Of a stretch of 64,000 nt of DNA, positions 32,760-43,511 are shown piece by piece; the stretch's first letter is position 1, and each line of letters begins with the position of its first letter. This DNA is from Enterococcus asini ATCC 700915 (lineage in GTDB: Bacteria; Bacillota; Bacilli; Lactobacillales; Enterococcaceae). The position numbers and the translations under genes were made by a program. The notes under the pieces are model-generated. The model did not search any database and was not told the DNA's origin. It saw only the letters and a program-made list of their open reading frames with translations. The stretch is from contig NZ_ASVU01000001.1 in assembly GCF_000407365.1 (NCBI RefSeq), forward strand, positions 372,001 to 436,000, given 5' to 3'.

Positions 32760-34169
32760 TTATTTTGCCAAACGGTAAATTGCATCGGCGAAGATGACTG
32801 CGGAATTGAACAGATCGTCTAAGCTCATGAATTCGTTCGCTTGGTGCATTGTGTCAGTGTAACCTGGGAACATTGCCCCGTATGCTACCCCACGTTCTAG
32901 CAAGCGACCAAATGTACCGCCACCGATAACTTGTTCGTAGCCTTTTTCGCCAGTATGGTCTTCATAGACTTGCAACAAAGTCGCTACCAAAGGATCATCC
33001 ATTGGTACATAGTGAGCAGGCATGTCCCGGTCACCCTTTGTAGCCGTTCCAGTGTCACCAAGTAAGTCGCTGATTGCTTTTTGCAAGCTATCACCAGTAA
33101 CCCCAGTTGGGTAACGGAAGTTCAAGGCAATCTTGTTGTCGTCGAAGTCTGGACCGAATTTCAAGATCCCAGCGTTCATAGTCAATTGACCCATACGAGC
33201 ATCTTCATGAGCCACGCCAAGTTTTTCACCATAGAAGTCTAAGTGAACATATTTAGCAGCGGTGTGTAAGAAGTTCTTCGCCCCACCGGCAAAGTCGTAA
33301 CGATCTAAGAAAGTAGCCAAGAAAGTCCCAGCGTTCACGCCGATTTGTGGGCTGGCACCGTGTGCGCCTTTCCCAACTAAGCTGATTTTCACTAATGAAT
33401 CTTCTGCAACCAATTCCCCTTTTAGGTTTTCGGCTTTCAAGAATTCTTCAAAAGCAACGGTTAAGTCGGCAATCACTGCACTGTCGTCTACGGTGAAGAC
33501 CGCAGTTGCTGTACCGGGAACCATGTTTTCCCGTAAGCCAGAATCAAAGCTTTCCAAAACGAAACTGCCGGCATTGCTACCGTCAAAGTGCATAGTAATC
33601 GTTACGTTCCCTTTTTCCCCATTAATGATTGGGAATTCCGCATCTGGTGAGAAGCCGAAATCAGGTTTTTCTTCATGTTTGAAGTAGTATTCCATATCGC
33701 CCCAGCCAGATTCTTCATCGGTACCAACAACGATACGAACTTTTTTGGACAATGGTAAGCCCAATTCTTTGATGATCTTCAAGCCGTAGTATGCAGCGAT
33801 ACTTGGGCCTTTGTCATCGGAAGAACCACGAGCAAAGATTTTGTTGTCTTTAATGACTGGTACGTAAGGGTCGGTATCCCAACCGTCGCCTGCAGGTACC
33901 ACGTCCATGTGGCAGAATAGGCCGAGGGTTTCATCCCCTTCGCCGTATTCAATATGGCCGGCATAGTTGTCGACATTTTTCACGGTGAAGCCGTCCCGTT
34001 CCCCATAACCCAACATGTGGATCAAAGCATTTTTTGGTCCAGGACCAAATGGAGCATCCTTCGTGGCTTTGTCGTCTTCCCGGTCACTGCGTACTTTCAG
34101 CAATTCAACCAAGTCATCAAGTAAAGCATCTTTACGTTGTTCTACTTCTTTTTTCCAATCGATGGACAT
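32760..34169 (-). CDS. pepV: Dipeptidase PepV, M20 family
   Basis: The 469-residue protein matches PepV at full length: MSIDWKKEVEQRKDALLDDL, metal ligands in LFCHMDVVPAGDGW (His, Asp), GTDEESGWGD, FSPDAEFP and YTDTMHQANE (His). The lid domain carries the GKGAHGASPQ motif. PepV hydrolyses a broad range of dipeptides in the cytoplasm. GGAGGGAATAAC precedes the ATG. Confidence 0.95.
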   Translation of the reverse strand: MSIDWKKEVEQRKDALLDDLVELLKVRSDREDDKATKDAPFGPGPKNALIHMLGYGERDGFTVKNVDNYAGHIEYGEGDETLGLFCHMDVVPAGDGWDTDPYVPVIKDNKIFARGSSDDKGPSIAAYYGLKIIKELGLPLSKKVRIVVGTDEESGWGDMEYYFKHEEKPDFGFSPDAEFPIINGEKGNVTITMHFDGSNAGSFVLESFDSGLRENMVPGTATAVFTVDDSAVIADLTVAFEEFLKAENLKGELVAEDSLVKISLVGKGAHGASPQIGVNAGTFLATFLDRYDFAGGAKNFLHTAAKYVHLDFYGEKLGVAHEDARMGQLTMNAGILKFGPDFDDNKIALNFRYPTGVTGDSLQKAISDLLGDTGTATKGDRDMPAHYVPMDDPLVATLLQVYEDHTGEKGYEQVIGGGTFGRLLERGVAYGAMFPGYTDTMHQANEFMSLDDLFNSAVIFADAIYRLAK

Positions 34170-34337
34170 GTTATTCCCTCCAGTTTATAAGTAAAAATGG
34201 TACTATTCTCGTTTTCCATGATACACTTCTTCCCGCAAAATGACAAACAACCTCTCTGAAAAACAGGCTTTTCTTCCAACAGGAGCAAGCGAGCTTCGTG
34301 CTATAATAAAGACAAAGTCACTAAAGAAGGTGCGTAT

Positions 34338-35186
34338 ATGGAACTCATCACAAAAGACTTGGTCAAAACAGTCATAAAACCACGGCCAGAAAAGGCTTAT
34401 AAAGGGAATTTTGGCAAAGTGACCTTAATCGGTGGCGACGCCCATTACGGCGGGGCCATCCTGATGGCTACGGAAAGCTGTGTTTTAGCCGGGGCGGGCT
34501 TGACCACCGTAGTCACGGCAGCCGTCAATCACACTCCCTTACACAGCCGTCGCCCGGAAGCAATGATGGTAGACTGGCAAGATTTCGCCCAAGTGGAACA
34601 AGCCATCGAGTCCGCCGATGTGCTCTTAGTCGGCCCCGGTTTGGGAGACTCCGAAACCGCCCGTAAATTGCTACACTTTCTCTTGAAAATCCGGCGCAAG
34701 GAACAATGGCTGATACTCGATGGCTCTGCTTTAACGCTACTGGCAGCTACACCAGCTGCAGAGCTAGCTAGCACGTTGCGTTATCCGGAAACTGTGGTTC
34801 TGACTCCCCATCAAATGGAATGGCAACGGCTCAGCCGAATCCCCATTCAAGAGCAGACACCCAAGCGCAATCAAGAACTGCAACGACTGATTGGTGCGAC
34901 CGTGGTCCTAAAAAGCCACCGAACGGAAATCTACAGTAACAATAGCCACTATCAAAATCCCTTAGGCAATCCCGGCATGGCTACTGGGGGAACCGGAGAC
35001 ACCTTGGCAGGACTATTGGCCGCCTTTTTAGGACAGTTCCCCAAAAATGTCCAAACGATTGCCGCCGGAGTCTACCTTCACAGTGAGATTGGCGACGCTT
35101 TGTATCAAGAAAACTACGTCGTCCTCCCCACCGCACTCAGCGCCCAGATTCCTAAAAGGATGAAAGACTATTCCAGAGAAGCTTAA
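34338..35186 (+). CDS. nnrD: ADP-dependent NAD(P)H-hydrate dehydratase
   Basis: The 282-residue protein is the YjeF C-terminal kinase-like domain only: GKVTLIGGDAHYGGAILMA, ADVLLVGPGLGDSE, LILDGSALTLL, LTPHQMEWQRL, and the catalytic NPGMATGGTGDTLAG. It repairs damaged NADHX and NADPHX by ADP-dependent dehydration. The epimerase half is not fused, as is usual in Firmicutes. AAGGTGCGTAT precedes the ATG. Confidence 0.92.
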   Translation: MELITKDLVKTVIKPRPEKAYKGNFGKVTLIGGDAHYGGAILMATESCVLAGAGLTTVVTAAVNHTPLHSRRPEAMMVDWQDFAQVEQAIESADVLLVGPGLGDSETARKLLHFLLKIRRKEQWLILDGSALTLLAATPAAELASTLRYPETVVLTPHQMEWQRLSRIPIQEQTPKRNQELQRLIGATVVLKSHRTEIYSNNSHYQNPLGNPGMATGGTGDTLAGLLAAFLGQFPKNVQTIAAGVYLHSEIGDALYQENYVVLPTALSAQIPKRMKDYSREA

Positions 35187-35226
35187 AAAAACAGGCAAGC
35201 TGCGTTCGTACGCAACTTGCCTGTTT
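35185..35226. terminator. Bidirectional terminator between nnrD and the acyltransferase gene
   Basis: AACAGGCAAG and CTTGCCTGTT with a GCGTTCGTACGC inner stem. Confidence 0.8.
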
Positions 35227-35228
35227 GC

Positions 35229-37115
35229 TTATTTCTTAGATAAGGTTTCAAATAAAAGTTTCGTATAGCCAATCCGGCCTTCCGGAGTCAAGTGAACCTG
35301 ATCATCGTAGAACCAGTCACTGTGGTCTTTACTGTAGCTGTACCAATCAATAATCGTCAAATTATCGTAACTACTTGCATATTTCGTAAGTGCAGAGTTG
35401 ACCACGCCTTGAATTCGTAAAGATGGGGCATGAACATTCAGCCAGTACACCTTCCGATCACCTAGTAATTTCATAAAGTCGGCAAATTGTGTCTCCGTAA
35501 AGTCCCCATTGGTTCCCAGTCCGATGACTACCGGGTCTTTTAAGAGATCCTCGTCGGCCAGCTTTTGAATCAAATCCTGACTGCTGTACACTTGGCGGTT
35601 TACATTGGCATCCACTACTACGTCAGGGAAGAGGTCTTTCATGTTTTGAGCAGCCCCCAGCATTACCGAGTCCCCAAAAGCGGTAAAGGAAAGTTTGGCT
35701 GCTGCAGCGGCGTCTTCTTTGCTTAAGCCGTATTCCGTAGCGATTTCTGCTAAATGGGCCGCATCGGCCGAGCTCGTCGTTTCCGCCGTGGAATCACTAG
35801 TAGCCGTTTCTTTTTCTTTAGCTTTCTTCTTGGATTCTTCTGCAACTTTTTTATTTTGCAAGATTTGTTCTTGCATTTGTTTTTGTTCCGCCGTCACGTG
35901 ATTTGATGGTGCGATGATAAAGCCCACCAAAGCCGTCACTACCAAAAAGATTCCCGGCAATAAGAAAGCTTTCTTCCAAGTCAAAAGCGGTTTTTCAAAC
36001 CAACCTTTAACGGTAGACCAAGTCTTGGAGTAATCGAAACGGCTCAATGGCTTGTCGATGATTTGGTAAGTGACTTCGGCGATCAAAACGATCAAAATCA
36101 CTTCAATCAACGTGTGCAGCCAAACATTGTCGGCGATGTTTTTCACCTTTGCCTCGTAGAAGATCATCACTGGGTATTGGTACAAGTAAATTCCGTAACT
36201 ACGCTTGCCAATATAAGAAAACAAAGGATTGCTAAGCCACTTGTTCAAACTTGCCCCCGGATGAGCCACGACCATGATCAATAAGACGGAGACAAGGCTG
36301 ATTAACAGCATCCCGCCCCGATAAACAAAGGTGTAATGAGCATCCAAGAAGAAAAAGGAAGCGATAAGGATGATCAGACAGGCAATGCCCACCGTATTTA
36401 AGATCTGCTTGGCTTTTTGTGGAATTTGACTACGCAGATGACTAGTAGGCCACAAAAAGGCCATGGCGCTCCCTAGCCAAATCGAAAAGATCCGAGTATC
36501 CGTACCATAGTACACCCGGGTAGGATCTGCTCCGGGCACAAAGGCGATGGCCATCCATAAAGCGGAGGCCAAGGCTGCAATAAAGACTACGAGAAAAATC
36601 TTTTCCCGTTTTTTGAAAACCTTCATTAGCAGTACGAACAATAACGGCCAGATGAGATAGTTTTGCGCCTCTACAGAAAGGTACCAAATATGGGTAAAGG
36701 GACTCTCATTCGTAAAACGCTCAAAATATGACATCCCCTGGTTAATCTGCCACCAGTTATTCACGTAAAGTAAGGCCGAGGTTACGGCCCCCTTTAAATT
36801 GTTCAAAAGGTTCCGCTGAAACAACGTGATATAAGCCGTGGTGGTCAGCAAGAAAAAGACCAAAGGTGGATACAGGCGCTTTAGCCGGCGAGCATAAAAG
36901 GCCTTTAAAGAAATCTTGCCCTTGGCTTCCCACTCCATACGCAAATGATCCGTAATCAAATACCCGGAAATGCCAAAGAATACCGGCACCCCTAAGTATC
37001 CCCCACGCATACGATCCGGCATCAAGTGATACAAAATGACCCCTAAAACCGCTAGCGTGCGTACTCCATCTAAACCCGTTATGTAACGGCGCTTTCTCGT
37101 TCGTTTTTTCTCCAT
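35229..37115 (-). CDS. oatA: Peptidoglycan O-acetyltransferase, OatA-like
   Basis: The 628-residue protein has an acyltransferase-3 membrane domain of about ten helices (YITGLDGVRTLAVLGVILYHL...GYLGVPVFFGISGYLIT), a charged linker rich in Lys/Glu/Ser, and a C-terminal SGNH-type esterase domain. The SGNH blocks are FTAFGDSVMLGA, IGLGTNGDF and DDQVHLTPEG. This is the OatA layout, which acetylates MurNAc O6 and raises lysozyme resistance. ATG at 37115 follows GGAAG; earlier in-frame starts at 37121 and 37163 are less well placed. Confidence 0.85.
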   Translation of the reverse strand: MEKKRTRKRRYITGLDGVRTLAVLGVILYHLMPDRMRGGYLGVPVFFGISGYLITDHLRMEWEAKGKISLKAFYARRLKRLYPPLVFFLLTTTAYITLFQRNLLNNLKGAVTSALLYVNNWWQINQGMSYFERFTNESPFTHIWYLSVEAQNYLIWPLLFVLLMKVFKKREKIFLVVFIAALASALWMAIAFVPGADPTRVYYGTDTRIFSIWLGSAMAFLWPTSHLRSQIPQKAKQILNTVGIACLIILIASFFFLDAHYTFVYRGGMLLISLVSVLLIMVVAHPGASLNKWLSNPLFSYIGKRSYGIYLYQYPVMIFYEAKVKNIADNVWLHTLIEVILIVLIAEVTYQIIDKPLSRFDYSKTWSTVKGWFEKPLLTWKKAFLLPGIFLVVTALVGFIIAPSNHVTAEQKQMQEQILQNKKVAEESKKKAKEKETATSDSTAETTSSADAAHLAEIATEYGLSKEDAAAAAKLSFTAFGDSVMLGAAQNMKDLFPDVVVDANVNRQVYSSQDLIQKLADEDLLKDPVVIGLGTNGDFTETQFADFMKLLGDRKVYWLNVHAPSLRIQGVVNSALTKYASSYDNLTIIDWYSYSKDHSDWFYDDQVHLTPEGRIGYTKLLFETLSKK

Positions 37116-37177
37116 AAGCATTCTTCCAACTTTTCTTTTAGTCTTGGTATCAGGCTTTCTCACAACTCCTGCCTGTC

Positions 37178-38053
37178 TTATAACTCCTCTTCATAAAAAT
37201 GCCCCAAGATTTGGACATTGTCCGCAATACTGACAAAGGCTTTGGGATCGGCGCTTTTCATCGCCTGACGCAAAATCGGCAACTCATAGCGGGTGACCAC
37301 GGTCAAAAGCACGGTTTGTTTGTCGTGGTTATAGGCCCCTTCCGCTTCATTGATAATCGTGATGCCTCGGCGCAAACTCTTTTGCACATTGTGAATGACC
37401 CGATCCGGATGGCGCGTAATGACGATGACTTGCATCTTCTTTTGCTTCGTATAGACTGCATCCGTGACTTTCCCGGAAACAAATATAGCAATGGCGCTGT
37501 ACAAGGCGTACTGCCAGCCGAACAAGACTCCGGCCGCTGCCATAATCAAAATATTAAAGAATATCGAAAGCGAACCAATCGTTCGTCCCGTGCGTTTGCG
37601 CATGGCGATGGTGACAAAATCCAAGCCCCCAGAGGATAAGCCGTTTCTCAAAGCGTAGCCGATCCCCGCTCCCATCACCGCACCACCAAAAATGGCACAA
37701 ATAATCGGGTCCGTGGACAGCACTTCTTCCGGCATAATTTGCATGAATAACGAGGTTAACACTACCGTAATTCCGGTAAAAAAGGTGAATTTGTGGCCAA
37801 TAGCGAACCAGCCAAAAATAAATAAAGGTAAGTTTAATAATAAGAGCCATAAAGAAACCGGTATATCTAAGCCAAAGAGATTGTGCGACAACGTGTTCAA
37901 AATCTGAGCGATCCCGGTGATACCGGAAGAGTAAATCTGTCCCGGTTGATAAAAGACATTGACACTAATCGATGCCAAAAGTGCATACACCACAGAAAAC
38001 GAAAATTTCTGGGCATAGTCATGGTGAGGCAGTGCCGTAAACCATTTTTTCAC
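37178..38053 (-). CDS. YitT-family membrane protein (DUF161/DUF2179)
   Basis: The 291-residue protein has five or six membrane helices beginning VVYALLASISVNVFYQPGQIYSSGITGIAQIL, with YALRNGLSSGGLDFVTIAMRK, and a C-terminal DUF2179 regulatory domain (about 205-290). Function unknown. GTG at 38053 follows GAGGGAACAATTTC. It is the gene upstream of oatA, with 60 bases between them. Confidence 0.85.
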   Translation of the reverse strand: MKKWFTALPHHDYAQKFSFSVVYALLASISVNVFYQPGQIYSSGITGIAQILNTLSHNLFGLDIPVSLWLLLLNLPLFIFGWFAIGHKFTFFTGITVVLTSLFMQIMPEEVLSTDPIICAIFGGAVMGAGIGYALRNGLSSGGLDFVTIAMRKRTGRTIGSLSIFFNILIMAAAGVLFGWQYALYSAIAIFVSGKVTDAVYTKQKKMQVIVITRHPDRVIHNVQKSLRRGITIINEAEGAYNHDKQTVLLTVVTRYELPILRQAMKSADPKAFVSIADNVQILGHFYEEEL

Positions 38054-38154
38054 GAAATTGTTCCCTCGTTTCAGTCATTCATTTCAAGTAAACTTTCACA
38101 GGCACGTAATGGGCCTCGTGAAGCCACATCCAATTATACGTAGAAACGCCCAAA

Positions 38155-38190
38155 AACAAAAGGACAACTCTCAAAAAGTTGTCCTTTGTT
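38155..38190 (-). terminator. Intrinsic terminator after aspS
   Basis: AAAGGACAACT/AGTTGTCCTTT with CTCAAAA loop; T-rich on the minus strand. Confidence 0.75.
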
Positions 38191-38198
38191 ATACTTTT

Positions 38199-39968
38199 TT
38201 ATTCTTCTACTTCTGTTACGTTGATACTCAACTCGAAAAGTTGCAACGGTGAAACGGTACTTGGCGCTTCCGTCATTGGATCGGCAGCTTTCCCGTTCTT
38301 CGGAAAGGCAATAACTTCCCGGATGTTGTCTTCGCCAGCCAAAAGCATCACCAAACGATCCAAGCCCAAAGCAATCCCTCCAAGTGGTGGGAAACCGTAG
38401 TCCAAGGCGTCTAACAAGAAGCCAAATTGTTCTTGTGCCGCTTCATCGGAGAAACCTAGCGTCCGGAACATTTGCTCTTGCAAGGCACGGTCGTGAATTC
38501 TCAGGGAACCCCCGCCTAGTTCGTAGCCGTTTAAGACGATGTCATAAGCTTCGGCATAAACTTTTTCCGGTGCTGTAGCCAAGAGTTCCACATCTTCGGC
38601 TTTTGGCATGGTGAATGGATGGTGAGCGGACACATAGCGACCTTCTTCTTCGCTCCATTCGAATTGTGGCCAGTCGGTAACCCATAAGAAATTGAATTTC
38701 GATTCATCAATTAAGCCTAATTCTTTGCCTAAACGTGTCCGGATAGCGCCTAATGCAGCCGAAACGACACCATAGCTGTCCGCACCAAACATCAGCAAGT
38801 CTCCAACTTCTGCCTTGGTTGCTGCGATGATTTCCGCTTCTTTTTCTCCAAAGAATTTCGCGATAGGCCCTTTCAAGCCATCTTCTTCCACTTTCAACCA
38901 AGCCAAACCTTTGGCACCAAATTGGCCAGCGTACTTGCCTAGGTTGTCCATGTCTTTACGGGAATATTTGCTAGCGGCACCTTTGGCATTCAAGGCTTTG
39001 ACGACCCCACCTTGATCTAAGGTCATTTGGAAGACTTTGAAGTCCACGTCTTTGACCACGTCAGAGATGTCGATTAGCTTCATGTCAAAGCGCGTATCCG
39101 GTTTGTCGGAACCGTATTGATTCATGGCATCATCATAGGTCATCCGTGGGAATGGCAAAGTAACAGATAAGCCCAAGACATCTTCCATGACTTTTGCTAA
39201 CAAGCCTTCTGTGATTTCTTGGATTTCTTCCATAGATAGGAAACTCATTTCCATATCCACTTGGGTGAATTCCGGCTGGCGGTCGCCGCGCAAGTCTTCA
39301 TCCCGGAAACAACGGGCGATTTGATAATAACGATCAAAACCAGAAGCCATCAACAACTCTTTGAAAATCTGTGGTGATTGTGGCAAGGCATAAAAATGTC
39401 CTGGATGCACCCGGGAAGGTACCAAGTAATCCCGAGCCCCTTCTGGTGTGGATTTGCCTAGATAAGGTGTTTCAATATCCAAGAAGCCTAAGTTGTCCAA
39501 GTATTCCCGGATTGAATGAGTCGTTTTGTGGCGCATGATTAAGTTTTGAGTCATTTTTGGTCGGCGTAAATCCAATGCCCGGTTTTTCAACCGAATTTCA
39601 TCGCTGATTACTTGTTCGTCTTCAATGGCAAAGGGTGGGGTTTTCGCCCGATTCAAAATCGTAATGTCTTTTGCCATGATTTCAAAAGCCCCGGTGACCA
39701 TTTTCGGATTAACCGCTTCTGGTGCCCGTCGTTCTACTAAACCGGTAACTTCGATTACATATTCACTGCGGCACTTGTCCGCTACTTCCCAAGCTTCCCG
39801 GGATTTTTCTGGATTGAAGACTACTTGCACGATGCCTTCACGGTCCCGCAGATCAATAAAGATCACGCCACCTAAGTCCCGGCGCTTTTGGACCCACCCT
39901 TTTAAGGTAATTACTTGATCCAACTGTGCTTCTGTCACTTGTCCACAATATACCGTACGTTTTGCCAT
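38199..39968 (-). CDS. aspS: Aspartyl-tRNA synthetase
   Basis: The 589-residue class II synthetase has an N-terminal OB anticodon-binding domain (about 1-110), motif 2 in [18 protein letters not shown], the bacterial GAD insertion domain (about 285-420) and motif 3 [16 protein letters not shown]. It charges tRNA-Asp. ATG at 39968 follows GGGGGAG. It is the second gene of the hisS-aspS operon, which is controlled by the T-box upstream of hisS. Confidence 0.97.
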   Translation of the reverse strand: MAKRTVYCGQVTEAQLDQVITLKGWVQKRRDLGGVIFIDLRDREGIVQVVFNPEKSREAWEVADKCRSEYVIEVTGLVERRAPEAVNPKMVTGAFEIMAKDITILNRAKTPPFAIEDEQVISDEIRLKNRALDLRRPKMTQNLIMRHKTTHSIREYLDNLGFLDIETPYLGKSTPEGARDYLVPSRVHPGHFYALPQSPQIFKELLMASGFDRYYQIARCFRDEDLRGDRQPEFTQVDMEMSFLSMEEIQEITEGLLAKVMEDVLGLSVTLPFPRMTYDDAMNQYGSDKPDTRFDMKLIDISDVVKDVDFKVFQMTLDQGGVVKALNAKGAASKYSRKDMDNLGKYAGQFGAKGLAWLKVEEDGLKGPIAKFFGEKEAEIIAATKAEVGDLLMFGADSYGVVSAALGAIRTRLGKELGLIDESKFNFLWVTDWPQFEWSEEEGRYVSAHHPFTMPKAEDVELLATAPEKVYAEAYDIVLNGYELGGGSLRIHDRALQEQMFRTLGFSDEAAQEQFGFLLDALDYGFPPLGGIALGLDRLVMLLAGEDNIREVIAFPKNGKAADPMTEAPSTVSPLQLFELSINVTEVEE

Positions 39969-39985
39969 TGCCAAACTCCCCCTTT

Positions 39986-41287
39986 TTATTCGTCAAACAT
40001 GACCGTGGTCATTTCGTCATAAATCTCATCAAAGCGGCTGTACACTTCAGCTAGTGGGAAGGCTTTTTCTTCCCGGCTAGCCATGCCTTTAATATTCACG
40101 ACACCTTCAGCTAATTCATTTTCCCCAATGGTCAACACCAGTTTTGCCCCTTCCTTATCAGCAGACTTAAACTGGGCTTTGGCTTTGCGGTTCATAAAGT
40201 CCCGATCCGCAGAAAAACCAAAATTGCGAATCGCTTGTAACAATTTCAAGCTTTCCACATTGGTCGCTTCCCCGAGTCCCACAACATACGCATCCAAGTC
40301 GTTTAGCGCCGGTAGCGTGATGCCTTCTGATTCCAAGGTCAACAATAAGCGTTCAATCCCCATGGCAAAGCCAAAAGCTGGTGTCTCCACTCCGCCTAGT
40401 TCTTCTACCAAGTGATCGTAACGTCCCCCAGCACAAATCGTCGCTTGGGCGCCCATGCCTGGTGCATCGCTCATGATTTCAAAAATCGTATGAGTGTAGT
40501 AATCCAAGCCCCGTACCATATTGCTATCCACTTCAAAAGGAATCGCCAAAGCGGTCAGCATTTCTTTCACCGCTTCAAAGTGAGTCCGAGAAGCCTCACT
40601 TAAGTAATCCAAAATCGATGGTGCTTCTGCAACGAATTGCTTGTCCCGTTTGTCTTTTGAATCCAAAACTCGCAATGGGTTTTCATGTAAACGACGTTGA
40701 GAATCTTCACTGAGTTCCGCAAAATGTGGTTCCAAATAATCAATTAAAGCTTGGCGATAAGCGGTGCGGGTTTCTTTGTCCCCTAGTGAGTTGATCACCA
40801 GCCGAACTTCTTGAATCCCCAGCTGTTTGAAGAAGTCCAAAGCCATGGCCATGGATTCCACATCAGTGGCCGGATTGCTAGAACCAAAAGCTTCCACACC
40901 GATTTGGTGGAATTGACGCAAACGACCTTTTTGGGGACGTTCATAGCGGAACATCGGCCCCATGTAAAAAGCCTTAAATGGTTTTGGATACTCTGGTCCA
41001 TAGAGTTTGTTTTCCACAAAGGCCCGAACCACAGGAGCAGTACCTTCAGGGCGCAAAGTCACGTGGCGATCGCCTTTGTCATAAAAATCATACATTTCCT
41101 TAGAAACGATGTCGGTCGTATCCCCCACACTGCGGGAGATGACTTCGTAGTGTTCAAAAATCGGGGTGCGAACTTCCCGGTATTGGTAATCCCGGAACAA
41201 AAGCCGGGCAGTTTCTTCGATGAATTGCCACTTTTCGGATTCACCAGGTAAAATATCATTGGTGCCTTTTGGACGTTGATACATCAT
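39986..41287 (-). CDS. hisS: Histidyl-tRNA synthetase
   Basis: The 433-residue class II synthetase begins [16 protein letters not shown], with HisRS signatures [40 protein letters not shown] and [11 protein letters not shown], and motif 3 [15 protein letters not shown]. The C-terminal anticodon domain follows. GGAG lies 5 bases before the ATG at 41287; 41284 is also possible. The gene is preceded by a T-box leader. Confidence 0.97.
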   Translation of the reverse strand: MMYQRPKGTNDILPGESEKWQFIEETARLLFRDYQYREVRTPIFEHYEVISRSVGDTTDIVSKEMYDFYDKGDRHVTLRPEGTAPVVRAFVENKLYGPEYPKPFKAFYMGPMFRYERPQKGRLRQFHQIGVEAFGSSNPATDVESMAMALDFFKQLGIQEVRLVINSLGDKETRTAYRQALIDYLEPHFAELSEDSQRRLHENPLRVLDSKDKRDKQFVAEAPSILDYLSEASRTHFEAVKEMLTALAIPFEVDSNMVRGLDYYTHTIFEIMSDAPGMGAQATICAGGRYDHLVEELGGVETPAFGFAMGIERLLLTLESEGITLPALNDLDAYVVGLGEATNVESLKLLQAIRNFGFSADRDFMNRKAKAQFKSADKEGAKLVLTIGENELAEGVVNIKGMASREEKAFPLAEVYSRFDEIYDEMTTVMFDE

Positions 41288-41342
41288 ACATTCTCCTTAC
41301 ATTGGATTGAATTTGGGTACAGGTCGGTTTGGCGGTAAACAA

Positions 41343-41592
41343 AAAATCCGCCCCTGTGTCTGAACACAAGGGCGGATGAAAAGTCATACGCGGTACCACC
41401 AAGTTTTTTAAAAATCTACGCAACAAAAGCAGATTTTCCTCAAGAGTGTAACGTACTCGAAACGGAAGCGGCTTTGCACGCGCTCATCTCCGGAATGTCT
41501 TTCAACACTGGGACTTAAGGGACTTCCAGCCAGGATCCCTCTCTCTAAAAAGCCACACATTGCTTACTCTTTCCATCACAGATTCTCGATAT
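41343..41592 (-). ncRNA. T-box riboswitch of the hisS-aspS operon
   Basis: The minus strand holds the T-box core GGTGGTACCGCG (revcomp of 41388-41399), a terminator GAAAATCCGCCC-type hairpin (ATCCGCCCTTGTGTTC with ACACAGGGGCGGAT) followed by TTTTTTG. An AGAGAG motif lies in stem I (about 41540-41546). A CAT triplet at 41497-41495 is a candidate His specifier, but I cannot confirm the fold by eye. Uncharged tRNA-His would allow read-through. Confidence 0.85.
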
Positions 41593-41600
41593 TACAAATA

Positions 41601-41629
41601 AACTTACTAGAATTCTTGAAAAAAGTCAA
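41601..41629 (-). promoter_or_regulatory. Promoter of the hisS T-box
   Basis: Minus strand: TTGACT (41624-41629), 17-bp spacer, TAAGTT (41601-41606). Confidence 0.55.
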
Positions 41630-41766
41630 GGTATTTCCATTCACAAACTCCTTTTCAAAGACAAATCATTTGGGGCTCCCAGACGTTTTGTACTAGACTG
41701 AGAATGAAAGATTTATAAAAAATGATCCGTCTGCCACCTGCCGACAGATCACAAGGAGGTAGTAAA

Positions 41767-42705
41767 ATGTCAGATGTACAAATCGGGAAATCACAAGTGT
41801 ATGCCTCAACGCTAGGACTAGGAACCAATGCCGTGGGTGGTCACAATCTCTTTGCCAATCTGGAAGATGAACAAGGAAAGGCAGTCTTACGAGAAGCCTT
41901 GCGCAACGGCATCACCCTCTTGGATACAGCCTATGCCTATGGTCACGGTCGTTCCGAAGAGCTTATCGGTGAAGTCTTACAAGAACCAGAATTTGACCGA
42001 GCTCGGGTCATCCTTGCGACGAAAGCTGCCCATGTACCGGGACAGCCTGGGGTCATGGACAACTCTCCAGAATTTTTGCGTAACGCCGTGGAAGATGCCT
42101 TAGGTCGTTTGCAAACAGACTACATCGACATCTTTTACATCCATTTTCCTGACAATAAGACGCCGAAAAACGAAGCGGTAGCAGCTTTGGCTGAGCTAAA
42201 AGAAGCCGGTAAAATCCGTGCCATTGGTGTCTCCAACTTTTCCTTAGATCAAATCAAGGAAGCAAATGCCGAGGGACACCTAGACGTGGTCCAAGACAAG
42301 TACAGCCTGCTCCATCGCGAATCTGAAACAACTCTATTCCCTTATTTAGAAGCCAATGAGATCAGCTTTATTCCTTATTTCCCACTAGCTTCAGGCCTCT
42401 TAACCGGGAAATACACGGGCACTGAACAGTTTGAAAAAGAGGATCGACGCCTGAAGAATCCAGACTTCCAAGCTCCCCGCTTCCAAGAAATCACCGGGGC
42501 CGTCAATCAGTTAAAACCACTGGCTAAAGCCAATGACTGCACCGTTGCCCAACTGGTTTTGGCTTGGTACTTGAAGAGTCCTCACGTTGCAGCGGTCATC
42601 CCCGGGGCAAAACAAGCGGCCCAAGTCGCCGACAATGCCAAGGCCACGGATGTTCACTTAAGCCAAGCCGATTACCAAACCATTAGCGACTTGTTCCGCT
42701 TTTAA
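41767..42705 (+). CDS. Aldo/keto reductase
   Basis: The 312-residue protein has the AKR TIM barrel: LGLGTNAVGGHNLF, catalytic Asp/Tyr in LLDTAYAYGHGRSEELIGEVL, Lys in VILATKA, the barrel LDIFYIHFPD, GVSNFS, and NADPH site VIPGAKQAAQVADNAKA. It reduces an aldehyde or ketone with NADPH; substrate unknown. ATG at 41767 follows AAGGAGGTAGT. It is monocistronic. Confidence 0.92.
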   Translation: MSDVQIGKSQVYASTLGLGTNAVGGHNLFANLEDEQGKAVLREALRNGITLLDTAYAYGHGRSEELIGEVLQEPEFDRARVILATKAAHVPGQPGVMDNSPEFLRNAVEDALGRLQTDYIDIFYIHFPDNKTPKNEAVAALAELKEAGKIRAIGVSNFSLDQIKEANAEGHLDVVQDKYSLLHRESETTLFPYLEANEISFIPYFPLASGLLTGKYTGTEQFEKEDRRLKNPDFQAPRFQEITGAVNQLKPLAKANDCTVAQLVLAWYLKSPHVAAVIPGAKQAAQVADNAKATDVHLSQADYQTISDLFRF

Positions 42706-42707
42706 TG

Positions 42708-42746
42708 AAAAAGGAGACTTCCTCAAGGGAAGCCTCCTTTTTTCAT
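42708..42746. terminator. Bidirectional terminator
   Basis: AAAAGGAGACTTCC and GGAAGCCTCCTTTT with a CTCAA loop. Confidence 0.75.
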
Positions 42747-43396
42747 TAAAACAACATGCGCAACATGGCGATGACATAGCGAATCAAGCGATACAAGATA
42801 AAGAGAAAGAAGAGATTGCTCAATAAGAAGCCTACTGCATTACCGGCACTGGCTTTTAAATTACGCCACGTAAAGCGACGCAAAAAACGAGGCATATTAG
42901 AATAGCCACCGCGACTCAAGCGAAATTTCTCTTCATAGGTCAAATCCAACATATCATAATAAGTCATCTTTAAAGGCTCCTGAGCGAAAAAGCGCTTATC
43001 AAAGCCCACCATTAACGTGTATTGCTTGTTTTGAGAAGGCAAATTGCGCACCCCGGCTTTATTGATCCGCGCTACGGCCTTTTCCCCTTCATAAATGTGG
43101 TAACTATACTCATCTTCCACCACGGAACGAATCTGGGCTTCAGGTTGATTTTCTCCTAGCAATTGCTGATACACTTCAGGGAAGCGTTGGGCCTGCAATC
43201 CGTAATACACCCCGATTGCCACTAAAATCCCCATCAATAGTCCATTGAGTAAAAAATGTTCTCGGACAATGCCCGTGTACAAGGCGATGATTCCCGCTGC
43301 CACTAAGGCAATGGTAATGCGTTTGCGAAAATACTTCCGGTACATGATGCTCACCGTACGCTCATAATAGTCGAAATCCTCTTTCGGAAAAGCCAT
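42746..43396 (-). CDS. Hypothetical membrane protein
   Basis: The 216-residue protein has a cytoplasmic start, two helices (about 28-72, ITIALVAAGIIALYTGIV and LLNGLLMGILVAIGVYYGL), a central soluble part with VVEDEYSYHIYEGEKAVARI, and a C-terminal helix (AVGFLLSNLFFLFILYRLIRYV). No family is recognised. It is well expressed by sequence: TAGGAGG precedes the ATG. It is alone between terminators. Confidence 0.75.
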   Translation of the reverse strand: MAFPKEDFDYYERTVSIMYRKYFRKRITIALVAAGIIALYTGIVREHFLLNGLLMGILVAIGVYYGLQAQRFPEVYQQLLGENQPEAQIRSVVEDEYSYHIYEGEKAVARINKAGVRNLPSQNKQYTLMVGFDKRFFAQEPLKMTYYDMLDLTYEEKFRLSRGGYSNMPRFLRRFTWRNLKASAGNAVGFLLSNLFFLFILYRLIRYVIAMLRMLF

Positions 43397-43511
43397 AGCA
43401 ACCTCCTAAAAAGCTTCTTTTGTCGTATTATACCCTTTTAGCTCCCCCCGAGTCTTCTCAAAAAGTGCTTTTATTTGAAAAAAAGGCTCGTCAGTCCTAT
43501 ATTTTATGTAA

